Of a stretch of DNA of 64,000 bases, positions 45,834 to 54,734 are shown piece after piece; the stretch's first letter is position 1, and each line of letters begins with the position of its first letter. The stretch is from contig BJFZ01000001.1 of NCBI GenBank assembly GCA_014190175.1, forward strand, positions 1 to 64,000. Reading direction: 5' to 3'. Both the position numbers and the translations under genes were made by a program. Source of the stretch: Actinomycetes bacterium (GTDB taxonomy: Bacteria > Actinomycetota > Actinomycetes > Nanopelagicales > Nanopelagicaceae). Under the pieces are notes generated by a model. The model saw only the letters and a list, made by a program, of their open reading frames with translations, was not told the origin of the DNA and did no database searches.

Positions 45834-45905
45834 TGTGGAGGAACTGTGGAGCAGTAAGCACAATCTGTGGACGAACCAACAGGTTGTTAGTACTACATCT
45901 AGTGG
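45834..45905. promoter_or_regulatory. NrdR-box-like palindrome and three TGTGGA repeats upstream of nrdR
   Basis: GTACTACATCTAGTGG (45890-45905) closely matches the actinobacterial NrdR box. A weaker partner, CACAATCTGTG (45859-45869), lies about three helical turns away. TGTGGA, the core of a DnaA box, is repeated at 45834, 45845 and 45866, with starts 11 and 21 bases apart. The region between nrdR and the LysM gene (45739-46007) has no gene. Confidence 0.5.
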
Positions 45906-46007
45906 TAACAGTAGAGCAGGGGTAGAGGGTTTGCAACAGTTAATGCGGCGTGTCGAAAAAGTATTTTTTCTACTCTGCCTACTCCGGCTAAAGCAAAAGC
46001 ATTTACC

Positions 46008-46340
46008 TTATTTAAGTAATGGCACCAAAATCTTTGTGCCTGCTTGGAGCGTTGGACCGGCAAAAGGGTTGAGTTCGTGAATCTGGTCAATTACATCTTG
46101 TGTCGAACGCCCTGGAGCGATCGCCCGAGCGATAGACCAATAGCTCTCACCGGGTTGGACGATTATCTTTTCAGCGGCTACTGAAGAAATGGCAGCGGTA
46201 GTCGGAGTGGTTGAGGCTGCTGCGCCGGTGAAGGCGGAGAAGGTGGCTGCGAAGGATGAAGTCGCCACGATCAGGGCGGAGACCATTAAGAAAATGCGCC
46301 CACGGTTGGTGAGGGTTAGGGTGGCTGGGGAATTAGCCAT
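46008..46340 (-). CDS. LysM-domain envelope protein next to lexA
   Basis: A 110-residue protein with one transmembrane helix (about 14-36) and a C-terminal LysM domain (VQPGESYWSIARAIAPGRSTQDVIDQIHELN ending PTLQAGTKILVPL, residues 60-108). It occupies the place of Rv2719c, the SOS-induced cell-division suppressor divergent from lexA in mycobacteria, and an SOS box lies upstream. It lacks any extra hydrolase domain. Role as a damage-induced division inhibitor is inferred from position. Confidence 0.82.
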   Translation of the reverse strand: MANSPATLTLTNRGRIFLMVSALIVATSSFAATFSAFTGAAASTTPTTAAISSVAAEKIIVQPGESYWSIARAIAPGRSTQDVIDQIHELNPFAGPTLQAGTKILVPLLK

Positions 46341-46388
46341 TTGGTGCCTGCTTTCTACTCTCTAATGCTTACCACGTTCTAGACGGAT

Positions 46389-46404
46389 TAGAACGCGTGT
46401 TCGA
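46389..46404 (-). promoter_or_regulatory. SOS box (LexA operator) for the LysM gene
   Basis: TAGAAC-GCGT-GTTCGA differs from the actinobacterial consensus TCGAAC-N4-GTTCGA at one position. It lies 49 bases upstream of the LysM gene start. Confidence 0.7.
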
Positions 46405-46440
46405 ATTAAACTCCACCCCACTGACATATGTCAAGAAAAT

Positions 46441-46456
46441 TCGAACAGATGTTTGA
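46441..46456 (+). promoter_or_regulatory. SOS box (LexA operator) for lexA
   Basis: TCGAAC-AGAT-GTTTGA differs from consensus at one position. It overlaps the -35 element of the lexA promoter, as expected for autorepression. Confidence 0.75.
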
Positions 46457-46481
46457 ATTATTTCCAATTCCAAGGTAAAGT
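46453..46481 (+). promoter_or_regulatory. Leaderless lexA promoter
   Basis: TTGAAT (46453-46458), a 17-base spacer and TAAAGT (46476-46481) stand 6 bases before the ATG at 46488. The message should begin at the AUG. Confidence 0.6.
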
Positions 46482-46487
46482 TAGGCC

Positions 46488-47192
46488 ATGGCCACCAAAA
46501 AAGCAGCAGAAATCACCGTACCTGAACTCCCTGAGTCACACGAGGAGCCAGATGAGAATGGGCTTACCCCCCGCCAGATCAAGATCCTGGGGGTCATCAA
46601 ATCCGCCCTCCATGATCAGGGGTATCCACCTTCGATGCGTGAGATTGGCCAAGCTGCCGGTTTAGCCTCCCCCTCAAGTGTTAAATACCAATTAGAGCTG
46701 CTCGAGGAAAAAGGGTGGATTAGACGGGACCCAACTCGTGGTCGCGCGATTGAAATTTTGCTTCCCGATCAAGATCAATCAGCAGGATCAATTGGAGATA
46801 AATACTCATTAGATCAAATGCGTGAAGTTCCACTAGTTGGTCGCATCGCTGCCGGTGCACCACTTTTGGCAGAACAAGATATTGAAGAAAGTTTCCCACT
46901 TCCAGCATCTTTAGTTGGAGATGGCGAATTGTTTATGTTAAAAGTTGTTGGTGAATCAATGATTGAAGCAGCAATCTGTGATGGAGATTTTGTAGTTATC
47001 AGATCCCAAAAACATTGTGAAAAGGGCGAGATCGTTGCAGCGATGATTGATGGCGAAGCAACAGTAAAAACATTTACCCGCCGCGATGGTCATGTCTGGT
47101 TACTTCCTGCTAACCCAGCTTTTTCACCAATCAACGGTGACAATGCTGAGATCTTAGGAAAAGTTACTGCAGTCCTTCGTTCACTTAAGTAA
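46488..47192 (+). CDS. lexA: SOS repressor LexA
   Basis: A 234-residue repressor-protease. The winged-helix DNA-binding domain (about 27-90) shows LTPRQIKILGVIKSALHDQG and PPSMREIGQAAGLAS; the cleavage site is Ala122-Gly123 (in RIAAGAP); the catalytic dyad is Ser157 (VVGESMIEA) and Lys194 (EATVKTF). The unusual feature is a 26-residue acidic N-terminal extension before the first helix, common in actinobacteria. The 3' end overlaps convergent hflX by 12 bases. Confidence 0.96.
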   Translation: MATKKAAEITVPELPESHEEPDENGLTPRQIKILGVIKSALHDQGYPPSMREIGQAAGLASPSSVKYQLELLEEKGWIRRDPTRGRAIEILLPDQDQSAGSIGDKYSLDQMREVPLVGRIAAGAPLLAEQDIEESFPLPASLVGDGELFMLKVVGESMIEAAICDGDFVVIRSQKHCEKGEIVAAMIDGEATVKTFTRRDGHVWLLPANPAFSPINGDNAEILGKVTAVLRSLK

Positions 47193-48653
47193 AACCACAT
47201 CGTTAATTTTCGCCGCTAATTTTTCATTAACTAGCGCATGAATTAAGGTTCCTTCTTCTACATACTCTTCACTAAATATTTCTCCGGTTTCATGTATCGC
47301 ATAAACCAAATCTCCACGGGTATATGGCAATGTAACTGTGATCTCTATTTTTGGATGAGGCAAGGCTGCTTCTATGGCAGCAACTAATCGCTCAATTCCA
47401 AATCCACTTTGAGCAGAGATTGCAATACTTCCTGGGATCGATCGCACCAGTTCGACAATTAAATCTGGATCAGCGATATCACTTTTGTTTATGGCAATGA
47501 TTTCTGGAATTGCACCTGCACCGATCTCGTCAATAACTTCACGGACTGCGCGGATCTGCTCGCGCGGATCTGGATGTGACCCATCAACTACATGCACAAT
47601 CAAAGCTGCGCCTTCAACCTCTTCAAGTGTTGATTTAAAGGCATCTACTAATTGATGTGGCAAGTGACGGACAAAACCAACAGTGTCGGTAAATGTATAA
47701 ACCCAGCCATCTCCAGTTTGTGTTTGGCGCTTAGTTGGAACTAATGTGTCAAAAAGTGCATTCTCAACAAGTACACCTGCGCCGGTTAAGCGATTTAATA
47801 AAGAAGATTTTCCGGCATTTGTATAACCCGCAATTGCCACAGATGGAATTGTGTTTCGATCCCGCTCTTGTCTTTTTGTTTCGCGAGCAACTTTCATCTC
47901 TTTGATCTCTTTGCGTAATTTTGCCATCCGGTCGCGAATACGGCGGCGATCTACTTCAATCTTGGTCTCACCCGGACCACGACCACCAATACCAACACCA
48001 CCTGCTCCACCTGCACCTGCACGTCCACCTACTTGGCGCGACAGCGAATCACCCCAACCACGCAATCGCGGAAGCAGGTATGACATCTGCGCTAATTCAA
48101 CTTGAGCTTTACCTTCACGGCTTTTGGCATGCTGAGCGAAAATATCCAAAATCAATGCAGTGCGATCGACAACTTTTACTTTTACTTTGTCTTCTAACTG
48201 TCGCAATTGGCTTGGCGACAACTCGCCATCGCAAATCACGGTGTCTGCACCAGTTTGCGCAACTACTTGCCGCAACTCACTTACTTTTCCAGATCCAATA
48301 AATGTTGCCGAATCTGGTTTGTCGCGGCGTTGCATTAAACCTTCCAGAACTTCAGAGCCGGCCGTCTCGGCCAACGCTGCCAATTCACGTAATGAATTCT
48401 CAGCATCTGTACTTGATCCTTCTGTCCATACTCCAACCAGAACAACTCGCTCCAAACGCAGTTGTCGGTTTTCAGCAATCGAAACATCTTCGAGTTCAGT
48501 GGAGATTCCAACAACTCTTCGAAGTGAGCGACGCTCCTCGAGTTCTAGTTGGAATTTTTCATCATTACCTAAATCTTCACCGCCATCAGATATCTGATTA
48601 CGCAATCGCTCATTCTCACGAAGCAGTTCTAAGTAAAGCTCTTCAGAACTCAC
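47181..48653 (-). CDS. hflX: GTPase HflX
   Basis: A 490-residue ribosome-associated GTPase that splits stalled or heat-damaged ribosomes. An N-terminal HflX domain (about 70-180) precedes a Gly-rich hinge and the helical region, then the G domain with G1 GYTNAGKSSLLNRL, G3 DTVGF and G4 NKSD, and a C-terminal domain. Start is GTG 48653, overlapping the dapF stop by one base, so it is coupled to dapF. Confidence 0.94.
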   Translation of the reverse strand: MSSEELYLELLRENERLRNQISDGGEDLGNDEKFQLELEERRSLRRVVGISTELEDVSIAENRQLRLERVVLVGVWTEGSSTDAENSLRELAALAETAGSEVLEGLMQRRDKPDSATFIGSGKVSELRQVVAQTGADTVICDGELSPSQLRQLEDKVKVKVVDRTALILDIFAQHAKSREGKAQVELAQMSYLLPRLRGWGDSLSRQVGGRAGAGGAGGVGIGGRGPGETKIEVDRRRIRDRMAKLRKEIKEMKVARETKRQERDRNTIPSVAIAGYTNAGKSSLLNRLTGAGVLVENALFDTLVPTKRQTQTGDGWVYTFTDTVGFVRHLPHQLVDAFKSTLEEVEGAALIVHVVDGSHPDPREQIRAVREVIDEIGAGAIPEIIAINKSDIADPDLIVELVRSIPGSIAISAQSGFGIERLVAAIEAALPHPKIEITVTLPYTRGDLVYAIHETGEIFSEEYVEEGTLIHALVNEKLAAKINDVVLLK

Positions 48654-49465
48654 TAAATCTCAACTTCGAAATCTTGCAAAATAACTGCAGCACCAGTGAG
48701 GGTTGCATTTGAATGCGGGTCTAACTCAACCGTTAAGCGACCACCTGGAGGATTAATAATCCACTTAGCAGGTAATGATCTTTTTTGGTAAATATTTGCC
48801 GCCAAAGCAACTGCACAAATACCTGTTCCACAAGATCTGGTTTCTCCGGAACCCCGTTCATAAACTCTCATCTGCACTTCATTCTCCCCGATGATTTGTG
48901 CAAATTCAATATTTACTCCCTCTGGATACACATCATCTGGAGTTACACCTGGTGCGGATGCGAGATCGCCAACTTGCGCTAAATCTGAAATGATTGCAAC
49001 CGCATGCGGATTTCCAACATTTATATTAAAAGATTTCCATTCATTTCCACTTTGTAAAATTGTTGCACTTCCATCGACATCAGATAAATCTAAAACTTTG
49101 CCCATGTTTACTGAAATTTCGCCACTTTCTGGAACCGCTAAATATTTCAACCCGTCACGAGTATCAATTGCAAAAATTCCAGCGCCTTGATGACCCCGAT
49201 CTACTAAGTAGCGAGCCATCACGCGAATTCCATTGCCGCACATTTCAGCAAGTGATCCATCAGCATTTCGATAATCCATAAACCAATTTTTCCCAGTTGC
49301 ATTTCTGGTGATCCTGATTAATCCATCAGCTCCTGGCCGACCTATGCTTCCAGAGCGAGAACAGAGAGAGGCAATGCGTTCGGGTGAGAGATCAAATTGA
49401 TTTTGCTCATCAAATAGCAGCAAGAAGTCATTCTCGGTGCCATGGCCATAAGTTACGGTTTGCAT
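48653..49465 (-). CDS. dapF: Diaminopimelate epimerase
   Basis: A 270-residue PLP-independent epimerase interconverting LL- and meso-diaminopimelate for lysine and peptidoglycan. The two catalytic cysteines are Cys76 (EMCGNGIRV) and Cys212 (RSCGTGICAVA). The N-terminus VTYGHGTENDFLLLFD is typical of actinobacterial DapF. TACGAT lies 8 bases before the ATG. hflX follows with a one-base overlap; dapF-hflX is a conserved pair in actinobacteria. Confidence 0.95.
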   Translation of the reverse strand: MQTVTYGHGTENDFLLLFDEQNQFDLSPERIASLCSRSGSIGRPGADGLIRITRNATGKNWFMDYRNADGSLAEMCGNGIRVMARYLVDRGHQGAGIFAIDTRDGLKYLAVPESGEISVNMGKVLDLSDVDGSATILQSGNEWKSFNINVGNPHAVAIISDLAQVGDLASAPGVTPDDVYPEGVNIEFAQIIGENEVQMRVYERGSGETRSCGTGICAVALAANIYQKRSLPAKWIINPPGGRLTVELDPHSNATLTGAAVILQDFEVEI

Positions 49466-49507
49466 TAACTCTGATCGTAGAGGTTTTGAGTCGGTTGAGG
49501 AGGATTC

Positions 49508-50383
49508 ATGAGAGTTGTGCCGGCAACAGGCAACTCCTCAAAGGCGTTACTTTTTTTGGCTGGCGCCTGTCTCTGTTTTGGCACCTCAGGTACGGCTCAA
49601 GCCCTAGGGCCAGATAACTCCTCTCCATTAGTCGTAGGTGCTGCCAGATTGCTCTTGGGAGCAATTGGGTTGTTTGCGTTGATCAAATTCCGCGAACCGA
49701 AAAATCTCCCGCGTAAATTATTATGGCTCGGGGCCTTTGCTGTTGGCTCATTTCAACTCTGCTTTTTTTCTGGAATTCGGCTCACAGGTGTTGCTATGGG
49801 AACTGTTATTGCATTGGGAAGTGCCCCTGCAATCACCGCGATCTTGAATTGGTTGATCTACAAAAAACTTCCGACCATGCGCTGGATTTTTGCAACCTGC
49901 GTCACCGCTACCGGAATCACTCTTTTGTTTTTGAGTAAAGGTGAAATCAAAATTGATTTAGCTGGCGTACTACTTTCACTTGGCGCAGGTGCTTCCTACG
50001 CTTCATATGCACTGGTCAGCAAGGAACTATTGAACAGAGGCGTAACCCCTAACGTTGTAATGTCTACATTGTTTATCAGAGGTGCAATTTTAACGGCTCC
50101 GCTTTTGCTTTTATTGATAAATGAAAGTTCGTGGTTCTTCAAATTTGATTCATTGGTGATGATTTTATGGCTTTCATTTATCTCACTCACTCTTGCTTAC
50201 TTTTTATACATTCGCGGACTCGCGCAAACTTCCACCAGCAATGCCGCCACAATTACCTTGATCGAACCAGTTACTGCCACATTTTTAGCTGCCGTAATTT
50301 TAAGAGAAGCGATTACTCTCGGGCAGTGGATTGGAATAATTCTAGTTATTGCTGGACTGGCTCTTGTTGATCGGAAAAATTAA
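49508..50383 (+). CDS. EamA/DMT-superfamily transporter
   Basis: A 291-residue membrane protein with ten predicted helices in two EamA repeats of five. SFQLCFFSGIRLTGVAMGTVIALGSAP and NAATITLIEPVTATFLAAVILRE are the repeat signatures. Probably an exporter of amino acids or other small metabolites. GAGGAGG stands 4 bases before the ATG, one of the strongest ribosome-binding sites in the window. It is inserted between dapF and miaA and its stop shares TTAA with miaA. Confidence 0.88.
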   Translation: MRVVPATGNSSKALLFLAGACLCFGTSGTAQALGPDNSSPLVVGAARLLLGAIGLFALIKFREPKNLPRKLLWLGAFAVGSFQLCFFSGIRLTGVAMGTVIALGSAPAITAILNWLIYKKLPTMRWIFATCVTATGITLLFLSKGEIKIDLAGVLLSLGAGASYASYALVSKELLNRGVTPNVVMSTLFIRGAILTAPLLLLLINESSWFFKFDSLVMILWLSFISLTLAYFLYIRGLAQTSTSNAATITLIEPVTATFLAAVILREAITLGQWIGIILVIAGLALVDRKN

Positions 50384-51279
50384 AGTAGCGCTAATATTTT
50401 TTCAAGTTGTGAAGAGGTACTTTCAGGTGCGAGCCATTTAATTCGCGGATCTCTCGAAAACCAAGTCTCCTGTCTTCTCGCGTACTGCCTAGTGGCTCGC
50501 TTTGTTTCCTCTTTTGCAAGCTCAAGTGATGAACCATCCGCGAGTGCATTAATAATCTGTTTGTAGCCAAGAGCGGCTTGCGCAGTCTTTCCACTCGTGA
50601 TTCCAGTAGAAATTAGCTGTTGAACTTCAGCAACAAATCCATGTTCCCACATCAGATCTACTCGCTTCGAAATTCTCTCATCCAGATTTGATCTATCCAT
50701 AACTAATCCGAATTGCCTAACACCTTGATAGTGATCAACATCTTCTCTTGGAAGTTGAGCGGTGAATGGTTCCCCAGTTAGTTCAATAACTTCTAGTGCG
50801 CGGACCACTCTGCGCAGATTATTTGCTGGAATCTTGGCCGCAGCAATTGGGTCAAGTAGTTGTAATCTATTGTGCATTTCGACTACACCTAATTCGGTGG
50901 CTTCCTTATCGAGTCGATCACGAACTTGAATATCGCGATCCGGGAAATTTAACTCATCGATGATGGCCTTAATGTAGAGACCGGTTCCCCCAACGATGAT
51001 CACATTTTTACCAACAGTCTGTAACTCATCAATTTTTGTGCGTGCTAGTTGTTGATAAGAAGCAACATTTGCATCCTCAGTCACATCCAAAATATCTAAT
51101 AAGTGATGTGGAATCTCTTCTCTTTCTGCAATTGTTAACTTAGCGGTGCCGATATCCATCCCACGATAAATTTGCATTGAATCTGCGTTGATAATTTCGG
51201 CTGATATCTCTTTTGCCAGTGCAATAGATAATCCGCTTTTACCAGAGGAAGTTGCGCCACAAATTACAATAAGCGCCAT
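50380..51279 (-). CDS. miaA: tRNA dimethylallyltransferase
   Basis: A 299-residue enzyme adding a dimethylallyl group to A37 of tRNAs reading UNN codons. The P-loop is GATSSGKSGLS (residues 8-18), followed by INADSMQIYRGMDIGTAK and the C-terminal KRATRQYARRQETWF. It lies 5 bases downstream of miaB, which acts on the same base next, so the operon encodes consecutive steps of ms2i6A synthesis. Confidence 0.95.
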   Translation of the reverse strand: MALIVICGATSSGKSGLSIALAKEISAEIINADSMQIYRGMDIGTAKLTIAEREEIPHHLLDILDVTEDANVASYQQLARTKIDELQTVGKNVIIVGGTGLYIKAIIDELNFPDRDIQVRDRLDKEATELGVVEMHNRLQLLDPIAAAKIPANNLRRVVRALEVIELTGEPFTAQLPREDVDHYQGVRQFGLVMDRSNLDERISKRVDLMWEHGFVAEVQQLISTGITSGKTAQAALGYKQIINALADGSSLELAKEETKRATRQYARRQETWFSRDPRIKWLAPESTSSQLEKILALL

Positions 51280-51284
51280 ATTTA

Positions 51285-52733
51285 CTAATTACTTCTTTTG
51301 GGAATTGTGGGCATACCTAACAAGATTCCACTCTTGCGCTCTTCCGCCGCATCTCCTCCGCGAGTTTTGCGAATTGATAATGGAAGGCCATCAGTAACTA
51401 AATGGTGTGGCGCTGCTTCTGTAACCACAGCGGTCAAAATATCTCCAGGGCGTGGACGTTCTCCTTCAACATAATTCGCGTGCACTAATCGGAAATCACG
51501 AGAGCGCCCGGTCACGCGACCACTTTCATCATCTTTGCGTCCTGGATGATCGGCAACCATAACTTCAACCGTACTTCCGATTGCCTTTTTGTTAACTGCG
51601 AATGAGATTTTCTCAAGTTCCCCATGCAATCTTGTATATCGCTCCCCCACAATTGCCGGATCAACTTGATTCTCCATCGTTGCTGCTGGAGTACCCGGAC
51701 GTTTTGAATACTTGTAAGTGAAAGCAGCAGAGAATTTAACCTCTTTAGCTAGATCGATAGTTTCTTGGAAATACTCCTCACTCTCTCCTGGGAATCCCAC
51801 AATAATGTCAGTAGTAATTGAGGCATCCGGAATCGCACTTCTGACTCTGTCGATTATTCCAACGTAGCGCTCAGCACGATATGAGCGGCGCATTTTTTGC
51901 AAAATGTAATTTGACCCCGATTGCAATGGCATATGGAGATGTGGCATCACATTTGGAGTTTCTGCCATCGCTTCAATTACATCATCAGTGAAATCTCTTG
52001 GATGTGGACTCATGAATCGAACTCGCTCTAAACCATCGATAGTTCCACATTTACGGAGCAACTTTGCAAATGCACCGCTGTCATCAAATCCAACACCATA
52101 TGCATTTACATTCTGGCCTAGCAAAGTAATTTCAACGACACCCTGATCTACCAATGTTTGGATTTCACCTAACACATCTTCTGGTGCGCGATCCTTTTCA
52201 ATTCCTCTTAGGGCAGGAACGATGCAAAAAGTGCAAGTGTTATTGCAACCTACTGAAATTGATACCCAAGCTGAAAATGCGGAGTGACGTCGCGCTGGCA
52301 ATGTAGATGGAAAATGTTCAAGTGATTCAAGAATCTCAACTTGCGCTTCTCGCTCGATTCGCGCACGTTCAAGCAATCTTGGTAATGCGCCGAAGTTGTG
52401 TGTTCCGAAAACCACATCTACCCAAGGTGCTCGTTTGATAATTTCGCCACGATCTTTTTGTGCCAAACAACCACCCACTGCAATTTGAAAATTAGGATTG
52501 GTATCTTTGGTGTAGATGTAACGGGTAAGAGATCCGTAAAGTCTTTCGTCAGCCGCCTCGCGGACTGCACACGTATTAAAAACAACTAAATCTGGATCTG
52601 CTCCTTCACTTACCGGTGAATATCCGGCCTGGTCTAACAATCCAGTAATCCGCTCAGAATCATGGGCATTCATCTGACATCCATAAGTCTCAACCAGATA
52701 GGTCGGCTTATCGGGCTTAAGTAATGTTTCCAT
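51285..52733 (-). CDS. miaB: tRNA-2-methylthio-N6-dimethylallyladenosine synthase
   Basis: A 482-residue radical SAM methylthiotransferase. The N-terminal UPF0004 cysteines are in [24 protein letters not shown] and VGGCLAQKD; the radical SAM motif is [11 protein letters not shown]; a C-terminal TRAM domain (about 385-450) follows. It thiomethylates i6A37 made by MiaA. It is the first gene of the miaB-miaA operon. Confidence 0.96.
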   Translation of the reverse strand: METLLKPDKPTYLVETYGCQMNAHDSERITGLLDQAGYSPVSEGADPDLVVFNTCAVREAADERLYGSLTRYIYTKDTNPNFQIAVGGCLAQKDRGEIIKRAPWVDVVFGTHNFGALPRLLERARIEREAQVEILESLEHFPSTLPARRHSAFSAWVSISVGCNNTCTFCIVPALRGIEKDRAPEDVLGEIQTLVDQGVVEITLLGQNVNAYGVGFDDSGAFAKLLRKCGTIDGLERVRFMSPHPRDFTDDVIEAMAETPNVMPHLHMPLQSGSNYILQKMRRSYRAERYVGIIDRVRSAIPDASITTDIIVGFPGESEEYFQETIDLAKEVKFSAAFTYKYSKRPGTPAATMENQVDPAIVGERYTRLHGELEKISFAVNKKAIGSTVEVMVADHPGRKDDESGRVTGRSRDFRLVHANYVEGERPRPGDILTAVVTEAAPHHLVTDGLPLSIRKTRGGDAAEERKSGILLGMPTIPKRSN

Positions 52734-52796
52734 GATTGGCTAAGGGTAACGGCGTACCTCTTCCAGTACCGCCGCCGGCTGTGTCATGATTCCTTC

Positions 52797-54734
52797 GTGA
52801 GAATGCGCCCACTTGCCGCGTTACTGAGTTTCCTGCTTATGTCAGCGCTTTTGCCCTCAATATCTGCAACTGCAGCAGATCCATGTGGCCGAGCTCCTTT
52901 GCGGGCCTGTGCGCCCGGAGAAACCCCTTCTGATGGAGGAGTCGCTACGGGCGCCCCTGTCTGTCCACCGGGAACTCCTGCAGGACAGCCTTGCGCCACT
53001 GCTCCAATGGCAGGTACTGCAACATCTTCTGGCTTTACCTCTAAATATCCATTAGACCGATCTATAGCTCTTTTCCAAGATGCCCAACCTCCGCGAGGAA
53101 CCTATGATGATAAAAGTTATCCTTATTACGGCGTTACTTTTGATTCTTCTGCGCGTAACCAATCGATTCCTTATGTCAAAGTCGAAAACATGCGCAGTGA
53201 CGGAAATCGCGATGAGATGTTATGCACCTCTGTCGATGATCCTGCTTGTTCGGCAGATAAAAATTGGCAATCAATTCTGATCGAAGGTGGGATCGGGAAT
53301 TGTGCTGCCAATCCAGGTACGGCGTGCGTTGCATCTTTTTCAGTCATAACTGCAGAAGGTAAAGAAGTTATTGCTAAGCCATTGATGAAATTCCCAAAAA
53401 ATGCCAAGGAATTCCCTGGAAAAGTTAATCCTGATGGAAGTGGATATGTCGCTGGGCTAGCAAGTTGGATTTGGAGAGCAGAAGGGGATGGCCCAGGAGA
53501 TGAACATGATTATTTGCTAACCGGCACCGTGCAATCTGGTGGACAAAACCAAAATAAGAGTTGGAAAGATTTGCATGTGATCGAATTTTTCTTTGAAGCA
53601 GTTCCAATTGTTCGTGAAAACTCCACTTTAGTTAAGGCACCAGAAAAAGTCATGCAGAAAAGGGTAGGCAAAGATTTTTCCGAAGTAATGACAAGCAATA
53701 ACGAGTCTGCCTGTTATGCAAACGACGATGGTATCTGTTTACACCGCAGAGAGTTCCAACCCAACACCAGATTAAAAATTGCTTTGCAAATGCCAAAATT
53801 TATTTCGGGTTGGCTAAATGGCAGATTGAATAAACCTGCAGTTACTTCTCAAGCATTATCAACAACCTCAGATCAGATCACTGTAGAGGCAGGCCCTGAG
53901 GAAAACATTTTCGCTGGTAAATGGATGAACCGTAGTGATATTAAAAATTTTACATTTAAAGATTTTCAAGTTGAGAATAGATTTAAAGGAATGTTTCAAG
54001 GTTATTACAATAAAGATAATCCCAATTCACTTAGAGATTCAGGTGAAGATGGCGCTATCGATGCATATGATCTTTGGGCTCCATATATGGGTGAAAAAGC
54101 ATTTGCTACAAATAAAACTTGGACATTAAGTAGTACCCGAACTGACAATCCATCATCTTGTGTAAAGAAGGAAAGTGCTGGTATCCAAGGGGTAGTGGCC
54201 ACAAATGCAAGTGCATATGAAGCCACTGCACCTAAATACAACAAAGAGAATGGAACTTTGGAGTATAGAGTTGCCGCTCCCCATTATGCCGCTGATGGAA
54301 AAACCGAAAATATCGGAACTTACGGCTTGGCCATGTCCATAACTTTGTTGCAATGCCTATATGGAATAACCAATGTTCCAACTTCAGCTTCAGTTTCGAT
54401 TACCACAAGCGCAGGTGTAGAACGTGTTGCAACCGTGGCATTAACTCAGATCGGCAAATGGGTTTTCTTAAGGTCCGAGAATTTTACCTTCTCATCCCCT
54501 ACCTTGCGCATCAAATTGAACCAAACCTCTTCCGCAACGACGCAAAGCACCGGAAGCGCTGAAGTTCAAAAAGATGTGCCTGTGCCAGAGAGTAAAGAGG
54601 TTAAAGAGGTCGCCACTGCTAAGCCAGCCATGCAGACGCCCAAGAAAATTACCATTACCTGCACTAAAGGCAAATTAATCAAAAAAGTTTCTGGAACAAA
54701 TCCAAAATGCCCAACTGGATTTAAAAAGAAATAA
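52797..54734 (+). CDS. Large secreted protein of unknown function with two-cysteine basic tail
   Basis: A 645-residue exported protein (GTG 52797; ATG 52803 gives 643). A signal peptide (about 1-28) is followed by a Cys/Pro/Gly-rich segment (30-75), then a long domain without recognised family, with several paired cysteines (CTSVDDPACS, CAANPGTACVA, CYANDDGIC). Trp/Tyr-rich beta-type sequence suggests an extracellular beta-sandwich structure. A Ser/Thr/Lys-rich linker (570-615) leads to the tail with Cys622 and Cys638 ending in three lysines. Alone between miaB and the GntR gene; no function assigned. CATGAT 6 bases before the GTG could be a -10. Confidence 0.75.
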   Translation: MRMRPLAALLSFLLMSALLPSISATAADPCGRAPLRACAPGETPSDGGVATGAPVCPPGTPAGQPCATAPMAGTATSSGFTSKYPLDRSIALFQDAQPPRGTYDDKSYPYYGVTFDSSARNQSIPYVKVENMRSDGNRDEMLCTSVDDPACSADKNWQSILIEGGIGNCAANPGTACVASFSVITAEGKEVIAKPLMKFPKNAKEFPGKVNPDGSGYVAGLASWIWRAEGDGPGDEHDYLLTGTVQSGGQNQNKSWKDLHVIEFFFEAVPIVRENSTLVKAPEKVMQKRVGKDFSEVMTSNNESACYANDDGICLHRREFQPNTRLKIALQMPKFISGWLNGRLNKPAVTSQALSTTSDQITVEAGPEENIFAGKWMNRSDIKNFTFKDFQVENRFKGMFQGYYNKDNPNSLRDSGEDGAIDAYDLWAPYMGEKAFATNKTWTLSSTRTDNPSSCVKKESAGIQGVVATNASAYEATAPKYNKENGTLEYRVAAPHYAADGKTENIGTYGLAMSITLLQCLYGITNVPTSASVSITTSAGVERVATVALTQIGKWVFLRSENFTFSSPTLRIKLNQTSSATTQSTGSAEVQKDVPVPESKEVKEVATAKPAMQTPKKITITCTKGKLIKKVSGTNPKCPTGFKKK

